Notes: generated by a model from the sequence alone, not told the origin. 64,000 bases of DNA from Mycolicibacterium sp. GF69 (GCF_003284965.1 NZ_QMEW01000003.1:1-64000); one strand, 5' to 3'; positions 19,521 to 31,284 are shown, counted from the stretch's first letter. Program-made: numbers and translations.

Positions 19521-20258
19521 CTAGGTTTCGGGGTTCTCCGGCGTCGTCTCGGATGTCTGCGGTAACAATGCTTCCAGCGCTGCGCCGGTGATCCGCCGGA
19601 ACGCCCGGCGCGGCCGATTGGCGTCGAGAATGGCCACCTCGAGCGTCGACGGCCCCAGGACCCGCTGTTCGGAGCCACCATCGCCGGCGGCATGCAGCGC
19701 ATGGACCGCGATGTTCATCGCGTCCTCGAGTCCGGCGTTCTCGGTGTAGGAATCGTTGAGCGCGGCGATGATCGGTTCGGTCGTACCGCCCATCACCACG
19801 AAATGCGGCTCGTCGGCGATCGACCCGTCGTAGGTGATGCGGTACATCTCGGGCGGTTTGGTCTCGCCGTGGTGGGCGACCTCCGCGACGCACAACTCGA
19901 CCTCGTAGGGCTTGGCCTGCTCGGTGAAGATCGTGCCGAGCGTCTGGGCGTAGATGTTGGCGAGCTGGCGCCCGGTGACGTCGCGGCGGGCGTAGGCGTA
20001 TCCCCTGGTGTCGGCGTACTGGATACCGCCGCGACGCAGGTTGTCGAACTCGTTGAAACGCCCGACGGCCGCGAATCCGACCCGGTCGTAGAGCTCGCTG
20101 ACCTTCTGCAGTGAGCGAGAAGGATTCTCGGCGACGAAAAGCACACCGTCGGCGTACGCCAGCGCCACGACGCTGCGCCCCCTGGCAATGCCTTTACGTG
20201 CGAGCTCGGAGCGCTCGCGCATCGCCTGTTCGGGCGAGATGAAATAGGGAAAACTCAC
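19521..20258 (-). CDS. prcA: Proteasome alpha subunit PrcA
   Basis: The 245-residue alpha subunit starts [20 protein letters not shown], the gate-forming N-terminus of bacterial 20S alpha rings, and has the family's [18 protein letters not shown] and [18 protein letters not shown]. It forms the outer rings of the 20S core, docking Mpa. The ATG at 20258 overlaps the prcB stop (ATGA at 20255-20258). Confidence 0.97.
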   Translation of the reverse strand: MSFPYFISPEQAMRERSELARKGIARGRSVVALAYADGVLFVAENPSRSLQKVSELYDRVGFAAVGRFNEFDNLRRGGIQYADTRGYAYARRDVTGRQLANIYAQTLGTIFTEQAKPYEVELCVAEVAHHGETKPPEMYRITYDGSIADEPHFVVMGGTTEPIIAALNDSYTENAGLEDAMNIAVHALHAAGDGGSEQRVLGPSTLEVAILDANRPRRAFRRITGAALEALLPQTSETTPENPET

Positions 20259-21154
20259 GAATCCCCCCGCGCATCGGTAGAACGGTGGACGTTATCCGGG
20301 CCGAAGGTGTCAGAGCGCGAACGGTTTTCGATCACCCCGCGGGCGATCTCGGCGATGCGCGCCTCGGGCACCTCCTCGGCACCGTCGGCGCCGATGATCA
20401 CCGCGGTCGGATAGATACCGCGCACCAGGTCCGGTCCGCCGGTGGCCGAATCGTCGTCGGCGGCGTCGTAGAGCGCCTCGACCGCCACCCGAAGCGCCGA
20501 ATCTCCGTCGCTCACTTGCGCATACAGCTTCTTCATCGACGACTTCGCGAAGATCGAGCCGGATCCCACCGACTGGTAGCCCTCTTCCTCGAAGTTCCAG
20601 CCACCCGCCGCGTCGAAGGACACGATCCGACCGGCCGCTTGCGGGTCGGGGTCGTCGACGTCGTAGCCGGCCAGCAGGGGCAGCGCTACGAAACCCTGCA
20701 GGGCCGCACCGAGGTTGCCGCGCACCATGGTCGCGAGCCGGTTCACCTTGCCGGGGAAGGTCAGGGCGACGCCTTCGAGCTTTTCGTAATGCTCGAGTTC
20801 GACGGCGTAGAGGCGGGCGAACTCGACGGCGATGGCCGCCGTGCCGGCGATGCCGGTGGCCGTGTAGTCGTCGGTGATGTAGACCTTCTGCACGTCACGG
20901 CTGGCGATCATGTGGCCCTGCGTGGCGCGGCGGTCGCCGGCCATGACCACGCCGCCGGGGTACTTCAGCGCGACGATTGTGGTGCCGTGCGGCGCGAAGT
21001 CGGACTGGGCGTCGCCGACGGACTTGTGGGTCGGCAGCAGGTCGGGCGCCTGGCGGCGCAGCAGTTCAGAGAAGGACGACAGGTCCACGGGGACGGAAGG
21101 TGCTCCAGGTATTGGCGAGGGAAAGGACAGCTGATCGCGGTGCGGCCAGGTCAC
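20255..21154 (-). CDS. prcB: Proteasome beta subunit PrcB
   Basis: This 299-residue precursor carries a 57-residue propeptide ending APHG before Thr58 ([17 protein letters not shown]), the N-terminal nucleophile after self-processing. Lys and Asp of the active site are in [11 protein letters not shown]. It forms the inner rings of the proteasome core. Its ATG overlaps the pup stop (21151-21154), so pup, prcB and prcA are a coupled unit. Confidence 0.97.
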   Translation of the reverse strand: MTWPHRDQLSFPSPIPGAPSVPVDLSSFSELLRRQAPDLLPTHKSVGDAQSDFAPHGTTIVALKYPGGVVMAGDRRATQGHMIASRDVQKVYITDDYTATGIAGTAAIAVEFARLYAVELEHYEKLEGVALTFPGKVNRLATMVRGNLGAALQGFVALPLLAGYDVDDPDPQAAGRIVSFDAAGGWNFEEEGYQSVGSGSIFAKSSMKKLYAQVSDGDSALRVAVEALYDAADDDSATGGPDLVRGIYPTAVIIGADGAEEVPEARIAEIARGVIENRSRSDTFGPDNVHRSTDARGDS

Positions 21155-21345
21155 TGTCCACCCTTCTGGACGTACGCGCGGACGAAGTCCTCGGCGTTCT
21201 CCTCGAGAACGTCGTCGATCTCGTCCAGCAGGTCGTCGGTTTCCTCGGCCAGCTTCTCGCGACGCTCCTGCCCGGCGGCGGTGCTGCCGGTGAGGTCGTC
21301 ATCCTCGCCGCCACCACCGCCACGCTTGGTCTGCTCCTGAGCCAT
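21151..21345 (-). CDS. pup: Prokaryotic ubiquitin-like protein Pup
   Basis: The 64-residue tag is disordered at its N-terminus ([15 protein letters not shown]) and has the helical Mpa-binding part [17 protein letters not shown]. It ends in GGQ, so the C-terminal Gln must be deamidated by Dop before PafA can use it; Lys61 precedes the Gly-Gly. A strong AGGAGG lies seven bases before the ATG. Confidence 0.98.
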   Translation of the reverse strand: MAQEQTKRGGGGGEDDDLTGSTAAGQERREKLAEETDDLLDEIDDVLEENAEDFVRAYVQKGGQ

Positions 21346-21368
21346 CGCTGCCTCCTGCGTAAGTTGTC

Positions 21369-21390
21369 GGCGGGCTTACCGCTGCCCGCC
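21369..21390. repeat. Perfect 7-bp stem inverted repeat between dop and pup
   Basis: GGCGGGC at 21369-21375 and GCCCGCC at 21384-21390 can form a stem with an 8-base loop, 24 bp upstream of the pup start. There is no T-run after it, so it is not a classical terminator; it could shape the pup 5' leader or dampen read-through from dop. Confidence 0.5.
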
Positions 21391-21439
21391 GTAAGTCCAC
21401 ATTACCGGTCGCTGCGCCGATTGCCTGCGATAGCGCGCG

Positions 21440-22948
21440 TCACGTGGTGAGCTGATCCACCAGTTCGACGGCGCTGTCCACCGAGTCCAGAAGGGCCCCG
21501 ACGTGGGCCTTACTGCCACGCAGCGGCTCCAGGGTCGGAATCCGGACCAGCGAATCACCGCCCAGGTCGAAAATCACCGAGTCCCAGCTCGCCGCGGCGA
21601 TATCGGCTCCGAAGCGACGCAGGCACTCGCCGCGGAAGTACGCGCGGGTGTCGGTCGGCGGATTGTCGACCGCGTCGAGCACCTGTTGCTCGGTGACCAG
21701 CCGTTTCATCGACCCGCGCGCGACCAGCCGGTTGTAGAGGCCCTTGTCCAGCCGGACGTCGGAGTACTGCAGGTCGACCAGATGCAGCCGGGGGGCCGAC
21801 CAGCCCAGGTTCTCCCGGTGGCGGAAGCCTTCGAGCAGGCGCAGCTTGGCGGGCCAGTCGAGGATTTCGGCGCATTCCATCGGGTCGCGCTCCAACAGGT
21901 CGAGCACGTTCGCCCACGTCTCGAGAACGTCGCTGGCGCGCGGGTCGGGATCGCGGCTGTCCACCAGCTTGGCCACCCGGTCGAGGTACATGCGTTGCAG
22001 GGCAAGGCCGGTCACCTCGCGGCCGTCGGCCAGCGCGACCGTGGCACGCAGGGACGGGTCCCGGCTGATCACGTGCACGGCGTGCACCGGGCGGGCCAGC
22101 GCCAGGTCACTGAGCTCGAGGTTGAACTGCGGGCCCTCTTCGATCAGATCGAGTACCAGCGCGGTGGCCCCGAGCTTCAGGTATGTCGAGGTCTCGGACA
22201 GGTTCGCGTCGCCGATGATGACGTGCAGCCTGCGGTACTTGTCGGCGTCGGCGTGCGGTTCGTCGCGGGTGTTGATGATGCCGCGCTTGAGCGTCGTCTC
22301 GAGGCCGACCTCGACCTCGATGTAGTCCGAGCGCTGCGAGAGCTGGAAGCCCGGCTCGTCACCGGACGGTCCGATACCCACCCGCCCGGAGCCGGTGATG
22401 ACCTGCCGCGACACCAGGAACGGGGTCAGCCCCGCGATCACCGCGGAGAACGGCGTCTGGCGGCTCATCAGGTAATTCTCGTGCGAGCCGTAGGAGGCGC
22501 CCTTACCGTCGACGTTGTTCTTGTAGAGCTGCAGCTTCGCCGCGCCGGGGACGCTGGCGACATGGCGGGCCGCGGCCTCCATCACCCGCTCGCCGGCCTT
22601 GTCCCAGATCACGGCGTCGAGCGGGTCGGTGCACTCCGGCGCGGAGTACTCCGGATGGGCGTGGTCGACGTACAGCCGTGCGCCGTTGGTCAGGATCATG
22701 TTCGCTGCGCCGACTTCGTCCGCGTCGACCACCGGCGGCGGGCCCGCCGACCGGCTCAGATCGAATCCGCGGGCGTCGCGCAGCGGCGATTCCACCTCAT
22801 AGTCCCAGCGAGTGCGCTTGGCGCGCTGGATCCCGGCGGCCGCCGCGTAGGCCAGCACCGCCTGGGTGGAGGTCAGAATCGGATTCGCGGTCGGGTCGGA
22901 CGGCGACGAGATGCCGTACTCGACTTCCGTCCCGATGATCCGTTGCAT
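21440..22948 (-). CDS. dop: Pup deamidase/depupylase Dop
   Basis: The 502-residue paralogue of PafA starts [15 protein letters not shown] (metal-binding Glu8) and has Asp95 in [12 protein letters not shown], the nucleophile/base of deamidation. An insertion of about 40 residues (41-79) that PafA lacks is the Dop loop. It converts the terminal Gln of Pup to Glu and removes Pup from targets. The ATG at 22948 is the family start; the reading frame is longer upstream but non-homologous. It lies just upstream of pup on the same strand. Confidence 0.97.
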   Translation of the reverse strand: MQRIIGTEVEYGISSPSDPTANPILTSTQAVLAYAAAAGIQRAKRTRWDYEVESPLRDARGFDLSRSAGPPPVVDADEVGAANMILTNGARLYVDHAHPEYSAPECTDPLDAVIWDKAGERVMEAAARHVASVPGAAKLQLYKNNVDGKGASYGSHENYLMSRQTPFSAVIAGLTPFLVSRQVITGSGRVGIGPSGDEPGFQLSQRSDYIEVEVGLETTLKRGIINTRDEPHADADKYRRLHVIIGDANLSETSTYLKLGATALVLDLIEEGPQFNLELSDLALARPVHAVHVISRDPSLRATVALADGREVTGLALQRMYLDRVAKLVDSRDPDPRASDVLETWANVLDLLERDPMECAEILDWPAKLRLLEGFRHRENLGWSAPRLHLVDLQYSDVRLDKGLYNRLVARGSMKRLVTEQQVLDAVDNPPTDTRAYFRGECLRRFGADIAAASWDSVIFDLGGDSLVRIPTLEPLRGSKAHVGALLDSVDSAVELVDQLTT

Positions 22949-23072
22949 GCGGTCAAGCCTAGGTGACGGTGCGAAGCAGCCTGCCGCGGCGCCGTCCGAT
23001 GCGGTTGCCCGTACATCGTCGGCACGGCGCGGTGACCGCCTCACCGAGGGGATTTCGCGCACAATATTGCCC

Positions 23073-24224
23073 GTGTCGGACATGCGGCAGGTGCACGAGT
23101 GGTTTCTGCACCGCGGGCTGCCGCTGGTGCTCACCCGACGGGTCCGGTCCGGTGCGCTGATCGAACGCTCGGCCCCGACGGTCAGCGGCGTCGGCGCCGC
23201 GATCGCGCTGACCATGCTGTTGGCGGAGGCGACCGGCGAGGATCCGGATATCGCCTATGTGATCCGCCTCGGGGTGCTGACGGCGCTGTTGGTGGCGGCG
23301 CCCTTCGGGCTACACCTGATGCACCGCACCGGCACCACGCGAAGCGCGGCCGGACGGCGGTCGACCGCGCTGGTGGTGATGGCGGTTTTCGTGTTCGGGC
23401 TACCGTTCGCCGACAGCGGCTTTTCCGGAATCGCGGCCGCCGAGGCGGCCGGCTTCGCGGTCGTCGCGCTGGTGGCGATCTGGCTCACCTATCTGGGAAT
23501 CGGGTCGATCGCGCTCTGGGCGCTGCGGTTCGCATGGGTGCAACTGGGTGCGCTCGGGACGCTGATGAGCCGCGCGCTGCCGCTGTTGATGATCACCGTG
23601 GTCGTGTACTTCACCGGTGAGCTGTGGCAGCTGGCGGCACGAATGCCGCGCCAACGGCTCTGGCAGACAATCGGATTCCTGGCCGCAGTCGCACTGCTCT
23701 TCGTGGTCACCACGATCCGCGACGAGGTCAGGGCGCTGCGGGAGGACCGCGCAGAACAGAACGAACCGGCCGAGCTGCTCGCGGGAACACCGCTGGCCGT
23801 CGAGACCCGTACCCGCCCGCAACGCACTCCGCTGTCGTTCGCTGAGCAAGTCAATGTCGTTGCGGTGATGGTTGTTTCGCAGACAATCCAGGTGGTGTTC
23901 TTCACCGCGGGGCTGTTCGCGTTCTTCCTTGCGCTGGGTATCGTCGCCATTCCCGACGACGTCGCCGTGCTGTGGGCATCGGAGCAAAGCTGCGCGGTCG
24001 GCCAGCCGCCCTGCCCCGGAACATGGTTCGGGATCAACGTTCCCGTCCCCCAGACCGTCGTGCACGTTTCGCTTTTCGTCGCCGTGCTGTCCGGGTTGTA
24101 CTTCACGGTCAGCACCAGCGTGGATCCCATGTATCGCGAGCGATTCTTCGAGCCACTCATCGCCGACGTCGCCGTCAGCCTGGCCGGCCGCGACGCCTAC
24201 CTCGCCATGGAACCCAAGCGCTGA
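23073..24224 (+). CDS. Conserved membrane protein (Rv2113-type)
   Basis: About 383 residues with an N-terminal [19 protein letters not shown] and eight or so hydrophobic segments, including [63 protein letters not shown] and [19 protein letters not shown]. It sits beside dop as Rv2113 does, but no function is known. Start may be GTG 23073 or ATG 23082; both lie in the 124-bp gap divergent from dop. Confidence 0.8.
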   Translation: MSDMRQVHEWFLHRGLPLVLTRRVRSGALIERSAPTVSGVGAAIALTMLLAEATGEDPDIAYVIRLGVLTALLVAAPFGLHLMHRTGTTRSAAGRRSTALVVMAVFVFGLPFADSGFSGIAAAEAAGFAVVALVAIWLTYLGIGSIALWALRFAWVQLGALGTLMSRALPLLMITVVVYFTGELWQLAARMPRQRLWQTIGFLAAVALLFVVTTIRDEVRALREDRAEQNEPAELLAGTPLAVETRTRPQRTPLSFAEQVNVVAVMVVSQTIQVVFFTAGLFAFFLALGIVAIPDDVAVLWASEQSCAVGQPPCPGTWFGINVPVPQTVVHVSLFVAVLSGLYFTVSTSVDPMYRERFFEPLIADVAVSLAGRDAYLAMEPKR

Positions 24225-24851
24225 CTAGGTCTGCAGCGAATAGCTATTGGCGAGATCGTCCTGGGTGACGGAGGCGTCCTCGGTGGCGGTGTCGACAACG
24301 AGTGCAGATTCCAGCGTGCGCGGTCGGTACGACCATCCTGCGGGCAGCGACAAGCGGGCCGCCAGCCCGGCAAGGTCGGTCAACGACAGCGACGGGTCGA
24401 CCGTTTGGCTGTACGTCTGCATGACCCAGCGACGGTCATCGGGATCGACGAGTTCGTAGATGTCACGGCCGGGGTCGAAGGTGAAGACCGCCTTGCGGTT
24501 CACCCGGTTCACTTGGTAGGGCCCCGGGTTCATCGACGCGAGCTGGACCGTGGCCTGCCGCATCATCTCGATACCGCCGAAGCTCTTGCGTTCCAACGTG
24601 TCTCTACCACGCTTACCGATACTGCTCATCAGCCAGTACCGCGGCCCGTTGAGCAGTGCGGCGACGGCGCCGTTCTCCGCGGCGATGGCCTGTGCGTCAA
24701 GGGCGTCCCACAGGTCGGCCGGACAATCGTTCAGTGGGAACGTGTTGTACACCGTGGCTTGGGGTCCGGACGGGGTGGATGTGACGAGCAGCACCTCGCC
24801 GTACCGCTTGCCGAATACGCCGTCGGTAACCGACAAGTCGTCGTCAGACAC
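24225..24851 (-). CDS. Conserved hypothetical protein
   Basis: I do not recognise this 208-residue product. It is soluble, with no signal peptide or transmembrane segment. Notable stretches are KRYGEVLLVTSTPSGPQATVYNT at the start as a possible beta-sheet start, PRYWLMSSIGKRGRDTLERK, and WVMQTYSQTVDPSLSL. The stop is adjacent to the end of the Rv2113-like gene (convergent). A compact alpha/beta enzyme or binding protein is possible, but no motif supports a role. Confidence 0.75.
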   Translation of the reverse strand: MSDDDLSVTDGVFGKRYGEVLLVTSTPSGPQATVYNTFPLNDCPADLWDALDAQAIAAENGAVAALLNGPRYWLMSSIGKRGRDTLERKSFGGIEMMRQATVQLASMNPGPYQVNRVNRKAVFTFDPGRDIYELVDPDDRRWVMQTYSQTVDPSLSLTDLAGLAARLSLPAGWSYRPRTLESALVVDTATEDASVTQDDLANSYSLQT

Positions 24852-24926
24852 GACTTGAATGTATCTCTCGCCGGCCGCGAGCGCGCGCGAATGTCGAGCG
24901 ATCAGCGGCGTGCCGTGAGCTCAGGG

Positions 24927-26777
24927 TTACAGGTACTGGCCCAGGTTCGACTCGGTATCGATGGCGCGGCTGGCCGACGAACTCTTACCGGTGACGAGCG
25001 TCCGGATGTAGACGATCCGCTCGCCCTTCTTGCCCGAGATCCGCGCCCAGTCATCGGGGTTGGTGGTGTTGGGCAGGTCCTCGTTCTCGGCGAACTCGTC
25101 GACGATCGAGTCCAGCAGATGCTGGATCCGAAGACCCTTGCTGCCGGTCTCCAGCACCGACTTGATGGCGTACTTCTTGGCCCGGTCGACGACGTTCTGG
25201 ATCATCGCACCGGAGTTGAAGTCCTTGAAGTACATGACCTCTTTGTCGCCGTTGGCATAGGTCACCTCGAGGAAGCGGTTGTCGTCGATCTCGGCGTACA
25301 TCCGGTCGACGACCTTCTCGATCATCGCCTTGACCGTCTGCGAGCGGTCGCCGGCGAACTCGGCCAGGTCGTCCTCGTTGACCGGCAACTCCTCGGTCAG
25401 GTACTTACTGAAGATGTCTTGCGCCGCTTCAGCATCCGGCCGCTCGATCTTGATCTTGACGTCCAGGCGGCCGGGCCGCAGGATCGCCGGATCGATCATG
25501 TCCTCGCGGTTGGAGGCACCGATCACGATGACATTCTCCAGCCCTTCGACGCCGTCGATCTCCGAAAGTAGCTGCGGCACAACCGTCGTCTCCACATCCG
25601 AGCTCACGCCGGTGCCACGGGTGCGGAAGATCGAGTCCATCTCGTCGAAGAACACGATGACGGGAGTACCCTCCGACGCCTTCTCCCGGGCGCGCTGGAA
25701 GATCAGGCGGATGTGGCGCTCGGTCTCACCGACGAACTTGTTCAGCAGTTCCGGGCCTTTGATGTTGAGGAAGTAGCTCTTCGCCTCGCGGGCGTCGTCA
25801 CCGCGCACCTCGGCCATCTTCTTGGCCAGTGAGTTGGCCACCGCTTTGGCGATGAGCGTCTTACCGCATCCGGGCGGGCCGTAGAGCAGCACACCTTTGG
25901 GCGGTCGCAGCGAATACTCGCGGTACAGCTCCTTGTGCAGGAACGGCAGTTCCACCGCGTCGCGGATCTGCTCGATCTGGCGGCCCAGCCCGCCGATGTC
26001 GTTGTAGCTGACGTCGGGCACCTCTTCGAGGACAAGATCCTCGACCTCGGCCTTGGGGATGCGCTCGAACGCGTAACCGGCCTTGGTGTCCACCAGCAGC
26101 GAGTCGCCCGGGCGCAGCTTGCGGGGACGGCTGTCGTCGGCCAGATCGTCGTCCGCGATGTCCGTGTCGTCGGGCAGGTCCTCGGCGGCGACCAGCGGCT
26201 CGGCCAGCCAGACGATGCGCTCCTCGTCGGCGTGCCCGATCACCAGCGCGCGGTGTCCATCGGACAAGATCTCGCGCAAGGTGCTGATCTCGCCGACCGC
26301 TTCGAAGTTGCCCGCCTCGACGACCGTGAGGGCCTCGTTGAGGCGAACGGTCTGGCCCTGCTTGAGCGCCTTGGTGTCGATGTTCGGTGAGACCGTCAGC
26401 CGCATCTTGCGTCCGGAGGTGAACACGTCGACGGTGTCGTCGTCCTGGACGCCCAGCAGCACGCCGTACCCGCTCGGCGGTTGTCCGAGTCGATCGACCT
26501 CCTCGCGCAAGGCGAGCAGCTGCTGACGCGCTTCCTTGAGGGTCTCCATCAACTTGGCATTGCGGGCGGCGAGCGAATCGATCCGCGCCTCGAGCTGATG
26601 GACGTCTCGGGCGCTACGCAAACCACTCTGGGGGCCTACGGCGTTCTCCAACTGCTCGCGCAGCAGTGCGGCCTCACGGCGAAGCTCCTCGAGTTCGGCT
26701 GCGTCCTCACTGGACATACCAGATCCAGGGGTGTCGAAACCTTCCGAGGAAGCCTCAGAACGCTCTGATTCACTCAT
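24927..26777 (-). CDS. mpa: Proteasome-associated AAA ATPase Mpa (ARC)
   Basis: The 616-residue protein has an N-terminal coiled coil at about 25-95 that binds Pup, two OB folds, and a AAA module with Walker A GPPGCGKT at 300-307 and Walker [10 protein letters not shown] near 373. It ends in GQYL, the penultimate-Tyr motif that docks into the PrcA ring. It unfolds pupylated proteins and threads them into the core. Confidence 0.97.
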   Translation of the reverse strand: MSESERSEASSEGFDTPGSGMSSEDAAELEELRREAALLREQLENAVGPQSGLRSARDVHQLEARIDSLAARNAKLMETLKEARQQLLALREEVDRLGQPPSGYGVLLGVQDDDTVDVFTSGRKMRLTVSPNIDTKALKQGQTVRLNEALTVVEAGNFEAVGEISTLREILSDGHRALVIGHADEERIVWLAEPLVAAEDLPDDTDIADDDLADDSRPRKLRPGDSLLVDTKAGYAFERIPKAEVEDLVLEEVPDVSYNDIGGLGRQIEQIRDAVELPFLHKELYREYSLRPPKGVLLYGPPGCGKTLIAKAVANSLAKKMAEVRGDDAREAKSYFLNIKGPELLNKFVGETERHIRLIFQRAREKASEGTPVIVFFDEMDSIFRTRGTGVSSDVETTVVPQLLSEIDGVEGLENVIVIGASNREDMIDPAILRPGRLDVKIKIERPDAEAAQDIFSKYLTEELPVNEDDLAEFAGDRSQTVKAMIEKVVDRMYAEIDDNRFLEVTYANGDKEVMYFKDFNSGAMIQNVVDRAKKYAIKSVLETGSKGLRIQHLLDSIVDEFAENEDLPNTTNPDDWARISGKKGERIVYIRTLVTGKSSSASRAIDTESNLGQYL

Positions 26778-26922
26778 GTTGCGCCCCTCCCCGCACCGAG
26801 AGTTGGTGCAGTAACAACTTCAACGCTACCGGCGATTCAGCCTTTGTGTGCGGTGTAGCAATTCGACACACCAGCACCGCTGTTAACCTCTCTGATGTGT
26901 TGGGCCGATCGAAAGGAAAATC

Positions 26923-27441
26923 GTGCGCCTGAAAGCCCTCGTTACCGGCTTGGTGACTGCGGCTGCAGCAGCCGCCGTCGTCGGCGGTGTCGCAGGGGGT
27001 GTGACCTCCATTGCATCCTCCACTGTGCTTCATTCTGCGGCTCCCGCTTCCGTCGCCGTCACCCCGGTCGCATGGGACGTTCCGATGCCGCAGGCTCCGG
27101 CTCCCGATCTCGAAGGTCCGCTGCTGCAGACCCTGCAGGCGCTCGGCACCGGCGGCACAGCCGCGGGCAAGGCGCCCTACATCCAGGGCGGTATCGGACG
27201 TATCGAGAGCCGTATCGCCGACTCGAAGCTTCGCGAGGCCGCCGCCGAGGGCAAGTTCCCGTTGACCTTCTCGCTCGCGAACATCGACCAGAACGGCCCC
27301 ATGGTGTCGGCCGATGTCACCGCAACCGCCGCCACCGGCGGTACGGCCAGCCAGAACATCCAGTTCGTGCCCGGACCCAGCCCCACCGGCTGGCAGATGT
27401 CGAAGCAGTCGCTGATGGCGCTGCTGTCTGCCGTCGGCTAG
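26923..27441 (+). CDS. Secreted MTB12/CFP2-type low-molecular-weight antigen
   Basis: The 172-residue protein has a Sec signal peptide (RLKALVTGLVTAAAAAAVVGG), then a Pro-rich stretch and a domain with APYIQGGIGRIESRIADSKL and FPLTFSLANIDQ, similar to the MTB12 (CFP2) antigen family. The GTG at 26923 is preceded by GAAAGG. It is divergent from mpa and lies 8 bp upstream of the lipoprotein gene, so the two are likely co-expressed. Confidence 0.85.
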   Translation: MRLKALVTGLVTAAAAAAVVGGVAGGVTSIASSTVLHSAAPASVAVTPVAWDVPMPQAPAPDLEGPLLQTLQALGTGGTAAGKAPYIQGGIGRIESRIADSKLREAAAEGKFPLTFSLANIDQNGPMVSADVTATAATGGTASQNIQFVPGPSPTGWQMSKQSLMALLSAVG

Positions 27442-27449
27442 GAGCCCGG

Positions 27450-27998
27450 GTGCGCCGCACCAAGCGTTTCGCAGTCCTGAGCGCCGTCGCGTTTGCGGCG
27501 GCGCTCGGGCTTTGCGGATGTGGTGCCGGCGAGCCGGAGTCGGCGCCCCCCGCAGTCACCGAAACGCAGCCGCCGGCCACCTCGGCGCCGACCGTGGCGG
27601 CGGAACCGGCAACGCCCGTCGCGCCGCTGCCGGCCCCCGATGCCATCACCGATGTGCTGGCGCGCATCGCCGACGCCAACATCCCCGGCGCCGAAAAGCT
27701 CGACCTCATCGAGAACGCCACACCGGCCGACGCCGAGTCGATGGACAAGTTCGCAGCCGCCCTGCGCGACGGCGGCTACGCACCGGCCACTTTCGAGGCG
27801 AAGGATCTCCAATGGTCCGACGGCGGCAACGGCGTCGTGCAAGCCACCGTCACCATCAAGAGCGCCGGTGCCCAGCGGGGCGAGTTCACGTTTCCGATGG
27901 AATTCCGCTTCGCTGAGGACCACTGGCAATTGACGCGCGCGACGACCGACGCGCTGCTGTTCCTCGGTCCGGACGCCACGCCGAGACCGACCCCCTGA
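27450..27998 (+). CDS. lppK: Lipoprotein LppK-type
   Basis: The 182-residue protein starts VRRTKRFAVLSAVAFAAA and a signal peptide that ends in LCGC (the Cys near residue 25 being the lipidated one). A Pro/Thr/Ala-rich spacer follows, then a domain with ITDVLARIADANIPGAEKLD and NGVVQATVTIKSAG resembling that of the preceding antigen, so both belong to the same MTB12-like family. It corresponds by position to Rv2116. Confidence 0.85.
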   Translation: MRRTKRFAVLSAVAFAAALGLCGCGAGEPESAPPAVTETQPPATSAPTVAAEPATPVAPLPAPDAITDVLARIADANIPGAEKLDLIENATPADAESMDKFAAALRDGGYAPATFEAKDLQWSDGGNGVVQATVTIKSAGAQRGEFTFPMEFRFAEDHWQLTRATTDALLFLGPDATPRPTP

Positions 27999-28005
27999 GC
28001 CGCCG

Positions 28006-28302
28006 ATGTGGATCGGCTGGCTCGAATTCGACCTGCTGCTCGGCGATGTGCGCTCACTCAAGCAGAAGCGTTCTGTGATCCGCCCGGTGATCGCCGAACT
28101 AAACCGCCGGTTCGCCGTCTCGGCGGCCGAAACGGATGCACAGGATCTACACCGGCGCGCCAACGTCGGCGTGGCACTGGTGGCCGCCGACCGCAGCCAT
28201 GTCGTCGACGTCCTCGACGCCGCCGAGCGGCTGGTGGCGGCGCGCCCGGAGTTCGAGCTGTTGTCGACCCGGCGCGGCCTGCGGCGCAGCACCGACGACT
28301 GA
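28006..28302 (+). CDS. DUF503 (YlxP-like) family protein
   Basis: The 98-residue product starts MWIGWLEFDLLLGDVRSLKQ and contains VRSLKQKRSVIRPVIAELNRRF, the DUF503 signature. It is small and cytosolic; relatives are linked to ribosome maturation but without proven role. It corresponds to Rv2117, 7 bp downstream of the lipoprotein gene. Confidence 0.88.
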   Translation: MWIGWLEFDLLLGDVRSLKQKRSVIRPVIAELNRRFAVSAAETDAQDLHRRANVGVALVAADRSHVVDVLDAAERLVAARPEFELLSTRRGLRRSTDD

Positions 28303-28357
28303 AGGGCTTATGCGGTTGATCGCCGTTATCGGCTGCTTGGGATCAACCCGTCAAGGC

Positions 28358-29263
<906 letters not shown>

Positions 29264-29265
29264 CT

Positions 29266-30153
29266 ATGAGCGAGCGGGGTGAACAGGCGGCGCGGCGGCC
29301 TGCGCTGTCGCCTTCGCGGGCCGCCGACTTCAAGCAGTGCCCGCTGCTCTACCGCTTCCGCGCGATCGACCGGCTGCCCGAACCGCGGTCGGTCGCCCAG
29401 GTGCGCGGTTCGGTGGTGCACGCGGCCTTGGAACAGCTGTACACGCTGCCCGCCGCCGAACGCGGCTCCGACGTCGCGCTGACGCTGGTGCAGCCGGCTT
29501 GGGACCGGGTGGTCGCCGAGCACCCCGCGCTCGCCGACGAGTTCGACCCCGACCTGCGGGGGACGCTGCTGGCGCAGGCACGCGATCTGCTGGCCGGCTA
29601 CTACCGGCTGGAGGATCCCACCCGCTTCGACCCGCAAGCCTGCGAACAACGCGTCGAGGTCGAGCTCGAGGACGGCACGCTGCTACGCGGTTTCGTAGAC
29701 CGCATCGACGTGGCGCCGACGGGTGAGCTACGGGTGGTCGACTACAAGACCGGAAAGGCGCCGCCGGAGGCTCGCGCGCTGGCCGAGTTCAAGGCCATGT
29801 TCCAGATGAAGTTCTACGCCGTCGCGCTGCTGCGCTCGCGCGGGGTGTTGCCGGCCCGGCTTCGGTTGTTGTATCTGGCGGACGGCCAGATCCTCGACTA
29901 CACCCCGGACCGCGATGAGTTGCTGCGATTCGAGAAGACGTTGACCGCTATCTGGCGGGCAATCCAGAGCGCCGGCGCCACAGGCGATTTCCGTCCCCGT
30001 CCATCGGCGCTGTGCGACTGGTGTGCGCATCACGCGCACTGTCCGGTGTTCGGTGGCACGCCGCCGCCGTATCCGGGGTGGCCCGAGACGCCCGACGAAG
30101 GGTCACCGACGGCCGAGGAACCCGTGCTGCGCACCGCGGAGCCGGCTGCGTGA
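29266..30153 (+). CDS. RecB-family PD-(D/E)XK exonuclease with iron-sulfur cysteines
   Basis: The 295-residue protein shows RGSVVHAALEQLY (motif with His), RGFVDRIDV (catalytic Asp) and LRVVDYKTGKAP (catalytic Asp-x-Lys), followed by QMKFYAVAL. Cysteines at 25, 250, 253 and 259 (LCDWCAHHAHC) match the four-Cys Fe-S cluster of Cas4/AddB-type nucleases. It corresponds to Rv2119. The candidate PafBC promoter immediately upstream suggests DNA-damage induction. The GTGA overlap couples it to the next gene. Confidence 0.88.
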   Translation: MSERGEQAARRPALSPSRAADFKQCPLLYRFRAIDRLPEPRSVAQVRGSVVHAALEQLYTLPAAERGSDVALTLVQPAWDRVVAEHPALADEFDPDLRGTLLAQARDLLAGYYRLEDPTRFDPQACEQRVEVELEDGTLLRGFVDRIDVAPTGELRVVDYKTGKAPPEARALAEFKAMFQMKFYAVALLRSRGVLPARLRLLYLADGQILDYTPDRDELLRFEKTLTAIWRAIQSAGATGDFRPRPSALCDWCAHHAHCPVFGGTPPPYPGWPETPDEGSPTAEEPVLRTAEPAA

Positions 30154-30950
30154 TCGATTGCCACTATCGGCGCGTCGGCGCCCAGGACGGTTTCGAGATC
30201 TTCGAGTCCACCGACGGCACCCGCAGCAACTGGGATCCCGAAATCCAGCACGGCTCACCGCCGTTGGCCCTGATGACCAAGCGCATCGAGGAGCTGGCGA
30301 GCGATTCGGGGCTGCGGGTCGGCCGTTTGACCTTGGACATCCTGGGGGCCATAGCGGTAGCACAGGTGCGGGTGCGGGCCTGGGTGGAACGTCCGGGAGC
30401 GCGGATCTCGCTGATCGTCGCCGAGATGTTTCAGACGCGGCCCGACGGCAGCCAGCGCGCCGTCGCTCGCGTCTCGGCATGGCTGTTGGCGACCAGCGAC
30501 ACCGCCGACGCGGCGACCGACCGCTATCCCCCACTTGTCGAAGGTGAGGCAGTGGCGGTACCGCACAGCTGGGTGGGCGCGAGAGGCTACCTGGAGACGG
30601 TGACGTGGCGGCGCCAGCCCGAGACGGGCGAAACCGGCAATGTCGTCTGGATGAGTCCGCTTGTCCCGCTTGTCGACTCCGAGCCGACGACGGCTCTGCA
30701 GCGGCTTGCGCTGGTTGTGGACAGCGCCAACGGCGCGGGCGCGGCCCTCGATCCCGACCGGTTCGTGTTCATGAACACCGACACCGCCGTGCACCTTCAC
30801 CGCCTACCGGAAGGCAGCGACTTCGCGGTGCGCGCACGTGGCTCGATCGGCCCCGACGGGATCGGCGTGACCACCGCCGAGCTTTTCGACCGACAGGGCT
30901 TCATCGGTACTTCGGCGCAGACTCTGCTGGTGCAGCGCCGATTCGGGTAG
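30150..30950 (+). CDS. Acyl-CoA thioesterase-like (TesB/hotdog) protein
   Basis: The 266-residue product has a hotdog layout: SNWDPEIQHGSPPLALMTK near residue 25, and later FVFMNTDTAVHLHRLP and TAELFDRQGFIGTSAQTLLVQ near the end, as in the TesB-like acyl-CoA thioesterase family. The substrate is not known. The GTG at 30150 overlaps the preceding stop (GTGA), so it is co-translated with the nuclease. Confidence 0.8.
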   Translation: MIDCHYRRVGAQDGFEIFESTDGTRSNWDPEIQHGSPPLALMTKRIEELASDSGLRVGRLTLDILGAIAVAQVRVRAWVERPGARISLIVAEMFQTRPDGSQRAVARVSAWLLATSDTADAATDRYPPLVEGEAVAVPHSWVGARGYLETVTWRRQPETGETGNVVWMSPLVPLVDSEPTTALQRLALVVDSANGAGAALDPDRFVFMNTDTAVHLHRLPEGSDFAVRARGSIGPDGIGVTTAELFDRQGFIGTSAQTLLVQRRFG

Positions 30951-30993
30951 TTCTACCTACGGTCACCGCCGCAGGCGACGGCAAGCTGGCGAC

Positions 30994-31284
30994 ATGGACG
31001 CATTGAACAACCCGCACAATCCTCGGAACACCGCCGCGTACTTCCTGCAGGCCGCCATCGCCTTCGGCGTCAGCCTGCTCGGCATGCTCGGCGGAATACT
31101 CTTCCTGCCGCTCGACCCGTGGCAACGGCTGTTCCTCGGCATGACCGCCCTGTTCCTGGTCACCAGCTCGTTCACGCTGGCCAAGGTGATCCGCGATCAA
31201 CAAGAAGCGGCCACCGTCCGGGTGCGGCTCGACGAGGCCCGGATCGAGAAGTTGATCGCCGAGCACAATCCATTGGGCAGCTGA
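30994..31284 (+). CDS. YiaA/YiaB two-helix inner membrane protein
   Basis: The 96-residue product has two membrane helices (NTAAYFLQAAIAFGVSLLGM and LFLGMTALFLVTSSFTLA), the YiaA/B domain, with a short charged tail IRDQQEAATVRVRLDEARIE. The function of this family is unknown. The gene follows the thioesterase with a 43-bp gap. Confidence 0.85.
   Translation: MDALNNPHNPRNTAAYFLQAAIAFGVSLLGMLGGILFLPLDPWQRLFLGMTALFLVTSSFTLAKVIRDQQEAATVRVRLDEARIEKLIAEHNPLGS

Noticed and set aside
24875..24915. GC-rich stretch with CGAGCG near 24.88 kb as a third copy of the hairpin repeat
   Set aside because: Only short matches; the order of blocks and the inverted arms are missing.
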